A DNA stretch of 64,000 bases from NCBI GenBank assembly GCA_004794785.1, contig SJOL01003083.1, positions 90,125 through 154,124 of the forward strand, given 5' to 3'. Of the stretch, positions 24,001 to 39,000 are shown piece by piece (position 1 is the stretch's first letter; every line of letters begins with the position of its first letter). The position numbers and the translations under genes are program-made. Below the pieces are notes generated by a model, which was not told the DNA's origin, did not search any database, and worked only from the letters and a program-made list of their open reading frames with translations. This DNA comes from Opisthorchis felineus. Taxonomy: Eukaryota; Platyhelminthes; Trematoda; Opisthorchiida; Opisthorchiidae.

Positions 24001-27000
24001 AGGGTACTGCTCTCTCAAACCGATCAGTCGGGCTGTGAATTGAACATCAAAGAAATAGCAGGTAGTAAACAAAAGTAAAGTTGGAATTTGTAAATAGCGC
24101 TGGGAGGATCATTTTCACTTGTTCAGCGACAAGACAAAGACAAGAAATATTCTGCCCGTGATCACTGGCTTTTTGAGGTGACATACAGTGGCCCTACACA
24201 GGAGGAACTATATCAAGGAACCAACTGAACGGTGTTTACAATACAACAGGAGCTTCAAAAGCCCGAAGATGAACTGATGGCACAGTACATCCTCTTCATT
24301 ACGGTGCATGGAACGTAGAAACAGCCTAACACTGGTCACTACCCTCAGATATATCGTCAGTGCATGGCAGATATTTAGACAGGCCTATTACGTGAAAAAT
24401 TTACATAGTCTTATTGAGAACAACGCAGCATAAGTGGGTGTATCCCAAACCGATGCCTCTTCTTCAGTCTCACAAATACGCAAAAGTATAGCGATATCAC
24501 AGGCAATAAGATTGTACAGCAACATTCTGACGAGACCTATCAGGTCATCATTATCATCACTGACAGCAACAAACCAACAATACACAATGAAGTACTTCAA
24601 AAGATCATAATCCACAGGCACGTCGAGCCGGATATGGCAGTTAAAGCTGTCAAAGGCTTTTGTGAAGTCGAACTGGATGATATCAGAGTGTATCCGGACT
24701 CTAATTTTCCCGGACAAATAGGGGACTTGTGACATGTGACCCACATTCTCGTAGAGCTATGTTGTTGCGCTACCACGCTGCATTACTCCATACATGCGAA
24801 GAACCTCAATTATCTACCTCCGCAACATTTTTCTACAAGGAGAATGTCAAGCAAACTGGTTCATAGTTTCCTAGTAAATTTTCGTCCCCTTTATATAATG
24901 ACTTCACGATCGCTCCTCTGCAAGTCGACAGTGAGGTAATCTTCAGACAACTGCTGGATATATCTGCGAAAGGTGTTATCACGAACGATCTTCATTGGTA
25001 CAGCGTTTGGTTTGGAGGCTTTCCTCATATTCCATCGTCCTTAGAAAATGAGGGTCACCTGCTCCGCGCATAGCGATACCAACTGCTGTTCAAGGTTTAC
25101 AGATAGGTTTCTGTTAAAAAGGTGGCTCGTTCGAAGTTGTCCACGACTGTTCTGCACGTTTCTCCGCAAGGACCGACATATTATCTGACTTGCGGAGACT
25201 GCATACAATTGGACTATTTTAAAATGGAGGTAGTGCCATGCCGTACCTGTAACACTGAGTTATCAGTGAAGAGTAAAACAAACTGAGTCAAGTTGCTTTT
25301 CATTGAGTCTATTCCTGAGCATTCCATACCGCTCGACTTTTAAGGCGCAACAGCGTCCTAACACAAAGATACTCGTCTCCCCTTGTCCTTCCCAATGTGA
25401 ATTGCGAGGTGCTGGGCAATGGGTCTCTGATGAGAAGCACGTGAAGGATTATGGTAACTTTCTATCAATTTTATCACTAATATCTGTCACGACTTCAACG
25501 TCTAGTGTAGAATACCACTTAAAAATCTTCTGTGATAGACCCCACACGAAATCCGTGATTCTCTAGCCAACTATGACCTGACTTCGATTCGTTGGTCTGA
25601 TGTATCTGCTTATACCTTGGCCATTGCCCCCTACTCCGCTACAAAGAAAAATGGGCTACAAGTCGAAGGTGACCTCTACAGCCACGTTTCGATTAACGCA
25701 ACCAACAAGTTTGCATTGTTCGACTAACTCCGTTCAGTTAGCAGACTCCGAACATTCGCGCACAGAAGGCCAGGAGTGGAAGCGAGATCCCACAAGGTCA
25801 TAGCGCAACGGAAAATCTTACTAATCTCTTCTGCACAACTCCGAAGTCTTTCTTCGTTCGCTGGCCTTGGCCTAATTGCTGAAACGTACCGCTTTTTCCG
25901 GAAATGGATCCAGGGTGCTCCTTAGAGTCTGTACTCCGTTATGCGTCCATGCAATTCCGCTAATCTTCCGAGTACCAGTTTTAACGGCCATGTGATGGTT
26001 GACCCTTTCATCCTCTTCCAAGGCTGAGTTACTGGTAGCAGCGTTATTATCAAGTCCATGGCGTCTAACGGCTTGTCAGTGATGCAACTGAAGGCCTGGA
26101 CATCATCAGCAGACAATTCTGGGTTTTCCCGTGTAGCTTCCTACATTCCTGGTATTCTGAGTAACATAAAGCAGCGACATATTAGTACATCCCTTGTGTC
26201 GCGATGCGGTGGATTCTCCTCCGCCGTCTCCCTTAGGCAATTTACGCAAGTTTGCGTGGTCAGAACGCTGTCTACCTGTCTATTCCACTGTGAAACTATC
26301 GGTCAGTGCTACTTTAGGAAACACTAATGTTACACTTTACCTAAAAAACAGCTCCCACCGCCTCTTGGTGACTCCCTTCTCTGCTCCCCAAGTAATGCTT
26401 GGTAAGACAGACAGCTCAGGTGATCCTGAAGCTCACTCTTGTTCCGGACCTAATCGCCTCCAGTCTTCGACGCCGTCCTTAGATACGTAACTTCGGCTAT
26501 AAGTGCACTCACAAGGTACTGATCTACCTTGCACGATGTATTGCATAAGTAGATACGTACGACAAACGGGTCATCGCAGGCCTTTTGTATCTGGCTGTAC
26601 AAACCTCTTAGTAAAACTGAGCACTTTAGACATTTCTAGCAGATGCAGTAACTAATTAGGGCAGAATCATCGAAGTTTTAAACAGCTCCACGCATGTCAT
26701 ACACTTGTTTCATGCACTTGTCACCCATCTGGATCTCGTCAGGACACAATCAGATGACTGTTAGAATAATCGATACCTAATTTCGTCGAAGTCCTCCAGC
26801 TTTCAATGCTTGGGTAGTAGAGGGAACTTGTCTAAAACCACCGAGATTTCAATTATCATTTGTTTGGGTAACATGTCAGTGCTAATGGAATTTAGTCGTG
26901 TAATCGGAAGAATGTGGGTCGAGTTTTCACAGATAACTCAAAATTAGCTCCCACACCCCTCTTTCTGACTTCCCCTCGCTTGCATCAAAATAAGAGAGGC

Positions 27001-30000
27001 ATCGGCTTGGTTTGGTTACATTTGCCAAAGCTTACAAAGCAGGAAAAGCAAACATGACCACATAACATTAGATACTAAGGGCTTACCAATGGCGAGACGA
27101 TGGGATCCACGCACGATGCAATCATTATTGGAAATAATCCCGAGTGGATAACGACAATCTTCCTGGGTGGGTGGGTATGAAAAGATGCGGAAAGGATAAC
27201 ATTAAACCAGACGCTGACTTAGACGACTTGATTACTCTGAATGATCATATTGTTTACCCTTTCGAATTCCTCAGCTTCGCAAGTGGTCGGCTGATAGGTG
27301 GTCACCAGTTTATGAGTACCCACAGCGTGATCATATCACAGAATCCATGTGGGCCGACCTGACAGAATTCAGTAGGTCAACAAGCCTGATATGACATCAT
27401 TCCCACAAGCAATCGATAAGTGGGGTGACGCACAAAAGTTTTTGATAGTCGTTGCCCTTTAGATGCACTGTGTTTGAAGAAATATGGTTATTTCATTCCT
27501 GTTCACACAGACCCCATCACAGTGTTATAACTTACTGAGCCTGACAGAGGTCCATAGAACAGAGAACGTGCAGCACCACTTTCCAGCACGTCCTGACCAC
27601 ATTAGCGTGCATAGGGATCACATAGCAGGACACATGGTCGATACACCCTCAAAAACAAACAAGCGAATTTGATCGCGAAAGTTGTCCCCCAGAGCGACTC
27701 CACCTTACTTGGGCATATAACTTCTAACTAATACACGCGCTGTGAGCGAGACTTCTGTATGGCTTCCAAAACAACTCAGATGTTGAAATTACCCGGAAAA
27801 ATAGCGGTTTTAAACTGACAAAGAATAGATATAGATTCCCAACTTGCACAGGATCCAAATGAAGCACAGATCCTTTACAGATTAGCCTGGCCCCTGGATT
27901 TGTGCACAAGGTTATGGTAGAAGAAACGGTTCGCAAGGAGCCAAATGTTGCTACTAAGTGTGAGCCGGTGCATACGACACAAACCCAATCAACTAGGAAG
28001 CATGGAAAAATCTGTTAAGGGCAGTAGGTCTAAGCCTATTGGTATGAGACATTATCACGTACTGTCTAAACAAAAATGAAGACGTAAATAGCTGCGTTCC
28101 AATCCCAGATTATCCGAATCTCCATGTCTTCTGAATCAATAATATGGCCGACACACTGACGCATTGCTGGGAATCGCTGACATTAAACTGATCCACGAAG
28201 TAGTCGTTCCTGGATATCCATATCACAAGACGGGGTCGTTTAACACGAGATCCTTGTGATAAATCAGTTCATCCAGATTTTATTGCGAGGATCACACATA
28301 AGAATTAATCGACTAATGATATCTCACATATAGAGAGAGGGTTGATGTTGAGGAGCTGCTAAGATTGAATATTAGGCCACTAAGGTAACAGAGCAGAGAA
28401 GCCAAATCAAACAGATAAAGATGTGCATGGGGGAAAAACTCACACTGAACCGGTCTAGCAACCGACACTGTCGAAAATCACGGGCCAAGAGGATAGCAAT
28501 GTTCATCAGGTTCCAATATTGGTTTTGATGTGACCACTGGAAGGAGATGGGTTGTAAAAAAGTCATTTTACGAGTTCCGTGTGTTCTTGGAATGCATGCG
28601 GGAAAAAACCACTGAAATTTCAACCTTAACAGGAATAAAAAAGTTAATGTGTCATGACCGTGACCACCCCGAAACATTCGAATGTACTCCGGGAAGGCCC
28701 TACAGATCGTTCCACAAAGAACGCTGTTAACCACATCTAGTTGACGTATGAAACATGACGATATAGTAACTAAGGGCAGTGGAGCAGATTACATCAGGAT
28801 ACAGGAAATATGCACAGTAAAGATAGATGAATCAAGGGTCATTCTCATCCTAACCACAACAACAATAAAACAAAAGCAAGTGCTGCCGTAAAACCATGCA
28901 TAAAGGTTTCTACTAAGGGGCAGAGAGGAAACAGAGTAAAGAAGATTTATTTAGAAGAAACCCACCGCGAAAAAACATGTAAATTATCCTAAGTTCCTGG
29001 CACCTTCGAGCAGTGATGAGATAAACGTCGCGTTAGAGTACGACGGCGACATCGGGGATGACTCCTTAGGAACCTCAACACCCAACCTCACTCATTGAAA
29101 GGGATAGCAGAGTAGTCTGAATACTTGCACACATGTTTCCGGATTCCAAATCACTCCTTGTTAACGCAACCAGGCTATTATCCTAGAGCTATCCGGGATT
29201 TTCAAACTCCCCTATGCATTTCCTGTATAACTTGATGGAAAGATTAAAAACGAATGGAGACAGCGATCGAACTCGAGCGGAAACTGAGATCTCAAAAGTT
29301 CGCACTACTTGAAATGAGGTTTCAAATGCAGTAGTAGATAGTGATAAAACAGCAGCACACAAATAAGATAGGGTGACTGCCTTGCTCGGGGGTTAACTAA
29401 CCTACTCAATGTAGGTCTGGTAAAGTTGCAAAATATCAGCCAACCCAGAATCACCACTGGACTGAGAAATACAGGCAAAATGTTCCGTCGAAATCGACGT
29501 CACCAAACCATTAACCTCTTATTTATGTAGGCAGACTGAGCTTATGTCCCGCAAACTCTTCTAGAGAACCGGATCAACAAAGGTGCGCAGCGGTGTGAAC
29601 TGACGGTCACAGAAAGACCATCAGAGACCGGGTCCTGTCGCGACAATGACAAGAAACGTTTGTTGAGACAATAACAGATAATTCATACCTTTTTGTAGAT
29701 TTCCCTTAGCTTGAAATAGGCCGGGGTACCATTGTGTCCAACAAGACATGAGCTGATAAGCAAGTTGCTAGCGGCAGCCCGCCGAGATTCATCATTATAT
29801 ATGGCTGGTAGCAGACCACCCCAAATTGCCGCCGCTTCCAAATGAGCTAGTGTGTTGGGCATTTCGGCCATCAGCATTCCAATTAGTCGCAGGTAAAGGC
29901 TCCATATATCAGCTGTTGTGACATTGCGCTCTTTCAAGCCGTGTGTTCTTGAAGTTACCAGTTTACAAGAATTGTCGTTCGTACCCAATCTGGACATCAG

Positions 30001-33000
30001 CCGAGCGCGCAGACGAGAGTTGTCTAGTATAACAGCCACTAAATAGGGAAAGAAAAACAAAGAGGATAACCAAGTGCCCTGAATGGATTAAACCCAAGAA
30101 GGGTGATACAAGTACTGCAAACGCACGTTCAGCCCAGTCTGGTCCGCAAAGACGAGCTACGTCGGTGAATAGAACATTCCACGCCTCATCCATAAACTGG
30201 TGTGTCGAATCTGGGTGGTCAAGCATTTTGCAACGTTCGAAAGCAATACGATATGCGACGGGATCATTGGAGAGTAAACTGGCGTCCGACACGGCGCTCG
30301 AAGTCTTCAACCACTTAGCATCACGTTTCGCTTGTTCAACTGCAAAATCGTCGTCATCATCACGATCCCGGTGCTCCTGGTCTGAGGTATCAGATGGTTC
30401 AAAAGGCATGGCCCCACTCTGTGATTCACGAAGCTTATTCGGTCGATTGGAATTTTTTGACTTCGATAAGGGTGATGGAACTTCGGAAGGTCTCTTGGTC
30501 GACCGACTGGAAGATTGTCCACTTATGACATTCGAGGGTGCCATCAGCTACAAAGCATTGGGAAACAAAATTTGTTACATGAGTCCTAAACCTGTATGAC
30601 GAAAAGGGTACTAAGTAAGTTTAAGCGCTGGTAGTCACCTAAGTCGTGGATAAGCTACATTCATAAATCGATAGGTCAATCATTATTCATCTTCTAGTGA
30701 TACGAGCGACAGCACCATTAAGACGAGTAGGAAGTTATTCAAATTGCACTTACGTCAAGGGCTTCTTCATGACGTCCAACTCTTTTCAGTAGGCCGCCAA
30801 GAGCGACGCGAGCTTCAGTATGCCTTGGAGCCAGTGTGTCTAAGACGTGGCGATAAGAGGATATGGCTTTTTCGACTTGGCCCAGCTCCACTTGCACTTC
30901 GGCCAACATGGTCCAAACAAGTGGAAGCTAGGAAATCAAACCAAATGCATCACAAGTATCCCAATACATCTTCTTGCTATGCGAAATTAGTGAATACATT
31001 GGCAAATGCGAAAAGCAGGACAGCGTGTCGTCCATACAAATAAACCAGTGAAAACAACCTGGCCCAACGTATACCTATATGGTCCTCCAAACTGAGTCTA
31101 TTGGTTCAGGTCAGATAACAGACACATACAGTGGTGATTTCACCAGTTTAACAGATTATTTACAGTGTATTTGGCAACAAGAGTGTGGGATAAAAATGTC
31201 CTAACAAAATGACAAACTTATCCATGATTACTAAAGCGAATAACTCTCGCAAATCAACGAATATGATTCGATGATGTTACGCAGTCTTGAACGAAAAACA
31301 GAGGTTTTGAGAAATCTATGCAAGTGATATCTATGTTGGAAGCCTTCGTTAAGGAACGACGGTAAAGACCGAGCCGAGATACAGACCCTGCTGAGTCTCC
31401 GGTACTTTCACGGGACCGATGCACTGCAGTATTCTCAGATTAATATTACTGAGAAGAAGGCTTTACCCGGATGATGACAATATGTTTGCAGGATACGATC
31501 CCGTGAGGCGTCCACGGTCCTAAGGTCCGGACGCGCACAACGACCAGCAAAAAGACGACATTATATTTGGCTACTGCAATTGAAGAAGTAGTGTAACACT
31601 TTCACATTCATCGCTTGCATTTACTTTTTATCTGTGAACCTGCTCTTCAAAAATAGACGATATAAGCGAGAGAAGAATATAGTGCAGATACCAGTCATCT
31701 TGACTTACCTGTTTAGCGCTTTCCAGTATGGTCAGTTTGAGGAGCATTTCACCGGCTGCAGAATGCAGACCGTAAGTTCTGAAGGATTTGATTATATCCA
31801 ACAGCCAATCGAAATGCTTCTCAGCATTTTCTTCTGTCAAACTGGCGCGAACAAATGGCTGAAGTCCAAAATCAATACCTTCAGTTCAGGGAAAATCAAT
31901 ATCATACAGTCAAACACATCCCTCCTTGGTAAAAACGGGAGAACCAGGAGGCATTATTTACATCCTAAAGCCTTCGGGGATAGAACACCTTGCATCGCAA
32001 AAGAAACAATGGAGACCTGTTCGGTGACTGATGAGTTGAAAATCATACGGGACAAATCGTAAGCGCAGAGAAAATTGACCAGGACACAGTAAATACACTC
32101 ACAATGCAAATGGCGGATAACTTGAGATGAATCAGGATTAGGAACAATTTCATATAGAGCTCAGGGGGTGTCGTTTCCGGAAAGGTGAGACTGAGAAAAT
32201 GGAAAGAAAAAAGTAAGTCATGTGAACGGAAACTACGTACGATATCAAAGTGGCTGCCAAGTTAAATAATATTTATGCTAATTAATTTATGGGTATTCGC
32301 ACTGTATTCATTATAAAGACCAAATAGAAAGTGTTGTGTGACATTTAGTCGGTCAAAATGAACGTGGGTGACCGTCAGTAAACCCAGAATAAGTTCAGTC
32401 CCCCCTCTGGATGACAAGACATCCAAATCAAAACGAGTGGCTCATAAACGGGGGACAATGTAAAGCAGTTGCGCATTATTATATCTCCGGTTTAATCTAT
32501 GCTCTGAGACGAACGAAAGTAGATACCTTCGGAAAAGTGGACCTTGGTGGGACATGGCGACGGTTGCAATACAGGAGGATAAATACATCATTTAAATGCG
32601 AAGACAACAGATGGTTCCTTCTTTCCCCCGCAAAAAACTACAATTTCCAGCACATTTCTGCAAAAGGTGGCGCAGTTAAAAAATGAGTTGGGACATATAG
32701 ATTTCGCAGTTATTAGTGGCTACCTCGTAAGATTCGAAATGACATCTGCGATTATTTGTTACAGTACGCGAATAAAACATCCGCCAACACAATAAATTTT
32801 CGGTGTCTAAAACGATCATTGAAGTAAAGAAAATTCCCATTTAGAATCAGAACAAAGCTGTGTTTTCGGCAAGGCCTTTTGAAGCCGTACAGTTACAAAG
32901 GCTAAGATAGCAGTATTCAACATGATTTAATGAGCATCGTGCACATGAAACAGGAAGTCGAGTGAGAGACGGCATTGGCTACCTGTCAAGAAACAACCAG

Positions 33001-36000
33001 TTCAAGTCACCAATAGGATGACCTGAGTTTGTCAGTGCAGGCAGTGCTGTGGTTGTGTGTTCAGTACAGGATGAAAGTTAGGGGGAGGTGAGTTGGACCA
33101 TGGCAAGTACAACATGCGAACAAAGCGTTTTCGCTCAAACATTCCCATGGTTTGAACGAGAACACAGTGACGAACATTATTATTTTCGGGATCTGGTCAT
33201 CAGGTTAGTACATATCTGATGGCTAACATAGGGGTAACTAATTAAATACGCCGCGAAGATTGGTTGGTGAAATAAATATTAAAAAACATGGAGACACGAA
33301 TGATTGGTTGTCGGCGCACCCCACGTCACATTTAATTGAATGCTGTGAGACAGTCTAGAGGGCCGTTGAACGACTTGGTCGGTTGATTCGTGTCACATGA
33401 CCAAGGTAGACTTAGCGTCCGTACGAAGCGTTTTTGACAGCACAGTACCGGGTTTTGTAGATGTATAGCTGTCCTCAGGAGGACGATAACCAGCTCAGTC
33501 GTACAACATCTAGCGGACACGGCGCATAGCATGATATCCAGCGGAAACATCCGTATTGTTTACAAGGCGCCTGCTAATCAACCCAGATTCGTACAGCAAC
33601 GCACAATCGCAGTGGCTGAAGATATTGCCATAGGACATCGGGACCGGATCCTTCGTCGCCAAAAACGTTTTGATCGCACCTTGGACTTGTTATGGTCCAG
33701 CTCACCTTCCCCTATACATCCTATGCTGAACACGACCACAGCACTGCCTGCACTGATAAACTCAGGTCATCCTATTGACCTGACTTAAACTAGTTGTTCC
33801 TTGACAGGTAGCCAATGCCGTCTCTCACTCGACTTCCTGTTTCATGTATACCATGCACATTTAATCATGTTGACTGCTGTTCTGCACTGCCTTTGCAACT
33901 GTACGGCTTCAAAATGCTTTGCCGAAAACACGTTCGTCAACCCATCTTTGTTCTTATCATTGAAGTCATCAGGTTTTAGCCGCTTGACATCGACAGGTCA
34001 CCGAACACTGCAAATATGCCGCAGTATGGATGACGACCTCTTAAAGACCTAAAGGAGAAACGCTTTTTTTGCCTGCTTGCCAGAAAAAAACCACATACTC
34101 ATTTCTTGGACCTCCGTACTTTATCAAATCATGTAGGGTGCTCATTGGTTGCTATTGAGTACTTCCAATGGGTTTTCTTATCACAAAGCTTTGTTGTAAA
34201 TGCTTTTGCAATCAATCACATCACGGAGTAATAGTGACTGGATCGGAGGCTACCAGTCGAATCCGATAACGCGAGATAAACTAATTAGTGGCACAATAAG
34301 AGCAATAAAGTTTAGATTTCTCGGTTTACAGTGCACTTTCGAAAAAGCACACCAGCCGAAAAATACAGTGCCTTACTTCGTATATTTGTTTGGGTGCTTC
34401 AGTTGTTCCGCCAGACGATCCCATCGCAAAGGCTTGCCTGCCTCTGTGGTGATGGATACATTGCAATAGCGCAGAAGAAACTGGAATAGAAAGGATAGTC
34501 GGGAGGTCACTAAGACATGAGATAATAAGGAAATCAATAATAATTAGTAGGTATCAGTGAGCTAAACTGATGGCTATTCATTGCATCAAACATATGAAAC
34601 AGCTGGTTTGTGAAGTACGATGCCAATAGTAAAACAAAGCTATGAGCACAGTCAAATTCGACCAGTGCAGGTGATACTTAACGGACAGAGGTAGAACTTT
34701 TCAAAGGGGAGTAAAGAATCTTGATTTCTTTTTACCGGAAATTATCCGCACAGCATCCGCGGACAAACCGGGATGCTAACTAGGGGCATCGGGCACGCAG
34801 TCAACGTAAATACAAGGAATTAAAAAAGAGAGGAACCGGCAAGCTAAACCATGAGCTCGGAGTGGTGAACCACATCACATTCCTATGGGCTTGGGCAATG
34901 GTACCAGCCAAGATGACGGCGAAGGATGTATACCACCTGTGCAACGACATCTCCTCTAACATGACCATATAGATACACATATAAAACAAGATATAGGTTA
35001 TCCTTCTCACACTAATCCGACCGCACTCGTCTGTGTGATGTCGATTCTTGGATAGATATAAAAGTATATTTTCATTGGTTTAAAGATGAACAGAACATGT
35101 GAGATGAGGCTCTATGGACAATCCAAAAAGTGACGTTTTGACCGGAAACATCGGACGCGTAAATTACAAACATCGGCTTGGAAAAAATCAAGTATTTTAG
35201 TACAGATAAAGGAAGACCTAAGTACCGAAAACATTAGTTCACGGTTATGCTTAGTCAGACCTAACTAGAACAAACACATCACATACTTTGAGTGCGTTTT
35301 CGTACTTGCGCAACTGTAGCATCATTGACAAAGTAGTGTTCTTGTCTGAAAGCGAAAATAGAAGTATGGTGCCAAAACTATGATGCACAATAACAGGTTA
35401 GAAGATATGCAGACAGTTTGTTAGAAATACGAGCAAGAAAGCTCATTTTATGTTAAACAACAACCCAACCTTAGGAGACCAATTCGGAACGTTTCAACAA
35501 TGAATTGAGTGGTGCAATACCAGTCAAGTAGTAAGAATATCCTAATTCTCAAGAGAGTGACGGTAGGTTTGATCACCTCCGTGGATTAAACCACAACCAA
35601 AGCGAGCATAATTCTAAACACAGAATAGCACAGCTAAACATCCTAGGTAAGTGGGTGACAGGTTGGCAATTCGTATGGTTGGTTATAGCCATTTTAGGAA
35701 AGAAATCGTTCAACTATAACACCTTTTTGGTGCCTAGCTCCCATGCGACCAAGAGGAAGCAGCAGGGCTGAGATACTGCCAGGTTGCCCAAGCCTAGACA
35801 GGAATAGTTGAGATGAAGAGGTTGGGTTCGAACTATGGACCTTCCGGTCAATAAGTTCGCGCCTTAACCACTGAGCCACCTTTTAAGGCCCACCCACCTA
35901 AGCTAGATTAACCAATGGTCAATGGTTTGTTCGGAACGGGACACATCAATACAACGATCAGTAAAATCGATGTTACTTGCAGTCATGAAGCTGTACAGAG

Positions 36001-39000
36001 GGCATCAGATTTCTCCAGTGCTGGTACACGCTCTACATAATGGGATCATTGATTCCAGGTAGAAGTACGCGAACCAACCAGAGTTGAAAAAAGTTCGAGG
36101 CCGCTGATGAGCGGTGACAAAAGGTGACAATAAAAGTTGGGAGACCTACCAGCATCTGTTCCAGAGTCCGGGTACTTCTCGAATGCCGACTCGTATGCGC
36201 GTATAGAACTGGGACGATCCATGAGCTTGAAGAATTCCTATGAAACAAATTGAGAACTGAGTGAAGCACACAAACAAGTGAAAAATCACGTTGTATTGAC
36301 ACGTTAGAGACACAGATATGGACACGGACTTCCTATAGTCTGTGAACCGTGGTTAGGAGTAAAATTAGGTAGTAGTCACCTTCTCTGAACTGCGTAGCAT
36401 TTACATGTTCATCCAGTCACTTTCGTGTTTATTTCGATGGATTAACTCATTGTAAGAACGCAGTGAATAGTGTCCCAACATTAGCTATTCTGAAAGATGT
36501 TCACCGTTCTGATCAGCTAGAAAGGAGCACCCGTAGAGCGCTAACTTCAAGCAACCATGAGAGCACACAGTTCATAGGTCATACGAGCAAATTCGTTGGG
36601 TTTACATTGTCTTTGAAACACGAGAGACCATACCATCAGATGAGTGAGAACACAGCTAATTCACACGACAACACTCTCAAGTGGAGGAGGCATCATTTTA
36701 AAATTAGCATATGAGCATGTCACACGAAACAAAACACTTCCTCCGGGACCAAAAGCTATACCGAACTCACATCTGCGAGCGTTCGAGCCAACTGAAACTG
36801 TTTCTCGCCCGACGGTTCCGGGGTAACGGAAAGAGCAGACAGGCGCAGCATTAGCGCGCTCCGGCTTTGTCCGACCCGTTCATAATACTGTATTAACCGT
36901 CGACGTATGTCCGAATTTTGGCGATCACCTCTCAGTGCTAGTCGAAAAGAGTTAATAGAAATGTCGATAAGTAAAGTAACTCACGAAACACAAACGAACA
37001 AACCCATAAGGTAAAAATGGTCGAGAAGCCGATAGCCAAAAAGTCGCTCACCCAGCTTTGTATAGTGCATCGCCAACGCCAGGTCGTTCTTCTCTTCAGC
37101 AAAATCAATCAGAGATAGCCAAAGACTGGTATCTCCCGGATTCCTTTGTGCGGCTTCAAACATATACTGTGGACGGAGATTTGTAGACAATAACAAGCTT
37201 AAAGTTGTAGTAAGTCAAACCGATCGAAACATACATGGGGACTAAAACACAAGTAGCTGCTTATACTATACTGTACTGCAACAAAAGGGAACGTTGCCCA
37301 GGTAAAATTAATGAGATGAACGCACCATAATTAATACTTGGGCAAAATAGAAGAACCGTGAGTCGACGAAATTTCTTAGTCGGAAGAACTAGTCCAACTA
37401 TTTAACACAGGTCCTCACCTCCGTGGATTTTTCATGGTCTCCGCGACGATAATAGATTTCAGCCAGGACCACGTACGGTGGAGAGGAATTGGGTGCTATA
37501 CGGAAGCAAGTGAAATAAACAATGTGAACAGCTGGTGCGACTTGACAGGACAAATAGAGAGGGGACAAGGTCGTTTAAGGTGTCGATCATAAGCAGACCT
37601 GTACGAATCTTTTGTCACACAGGAAAAAGAGCTAAAAGCGGCTAAAATAACCCGAGGCAATAACTTCCATTTCAAAAGTGGTGACAACTTGATAGTTGAA
37701 AATCCGACCCACAGAACAGGGCAGAATGCTGGCTATCAGGGCACGGTCATACACAATCCATGCTGAATTAAAATCTACCCAGAAGAGAGCTGTTTTCTTT
37801 GCCGAATTCGGAGTGATGCAAACGAAGCACCGGGCAGTATGATTTGCAGAAGGGATAAAAAAATGGCGAGAAAAGTGTGGGTGCTGTCAGTGCCTTTTGC
37901 TTTTAATGATGATCACGCGACGATCGCCAAAACCTGGTCAGCGGCGCAGCGGGGTATGCCTACAAATCGATATCAATCACGTTGATACCGTTTCCATCCC
38001 GATTGTCTGAGCAGGCGCTTAGAGAGGTAGGTGCCACAAACGGTCGTGGTGGGCTTGCATGAGGCAGCTTTCCTCAGGTTCTATTGTTTATTTCAGTACA
38101 TGGCTTGGTTTTTAAAAAAGCTGAGACGGATGTGCAGCAGCAATGTATGAGACGTATTTGTGCGAGCCTTGAGACCCATGGCTGTGTTATATCTACTGCT
38201 GTTCCCGCTCCAGTGCCTTAGTGTCGGAAAAAGACTCGCCAACAACGAACACAACTTATCGCAAACAAGCGAGTGCAAAAGTTACAAGGGGCCTCGCGCC
38301 GTTTAAAGTGCACTTGTGACATTGATCCAGGCTATCTGATCATCCATCATCATCGACCGTGATTCTACGAAATGCTTGGACACTTATCACAGTCGGTCGT
38401 GCTTCTGTGGCGTGCCTGAACACTCGTCGGCCGTCGCCGAATTGATTGAGTGACTGGCCTGGATGCTTGCCAGTTTCCCTTTTGAGATTTTGGTGGAGTT
38501 TGAGGGTTTCAGTAGATTTCGGGCATTCTGGGATTATTTTCAGGAATCTGACCTTGTTGACAGGCTGACTAGTACTAAATTATTTAGGATGCCGCACGAC
38601 GTTCAGTATGGTTGTCCTCATCTCCTCGTCCCATTAGCTTTCTCGGCACAAAGCCACCGAATCCTCATCTTAAAACCAACACCGGAACAGTGAAGCCAGA
38701 ACGGTTCAACCAAGATAAGGCTTACACTTCCAAGGCGATACCCCTACCAAGGAAATATCATGGTCCCAAAGAGCATTGAACAGCATCCCCCATCAAGCCT
38801 GATTCAAACTGGGCTCTCTTCAAACAGAGTTCATTTCCCAGATGTACTATGCCCTCCCCTGAGAAAAAACTAAATGCAAAAAAATAATACATAATGCGGT
38901 CAGTATGCCTAGTAGATGGATAGTGGAATACAGAAGTTAGAAAGATCAGATTGCCTGTCAATCAAAGTTGAGATTCACGTTGGAAAACGGAAAATCTGTT

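Noticed and set aside
30165..30599. 144-codon plus-strand ORF
   Set aside because: Antisense shadow of GTF3C3 exon 14.
32022..32050. CTGATGAGTTGAAAATC
   Set aside because: No stem II between core and GAAA.
34375..34445. Possible GTF3C3 exon [20 protein letters not shown]
   Set aside because: The acceptor and donor look plausible, but the open frame needs phase 1 entry, while exon 9 ends in phase 0.
36108..36130. CTGATGAGCGG followed by GACAAAAGG
   Set aside because: No GAAA and no pairing stems; chance match.
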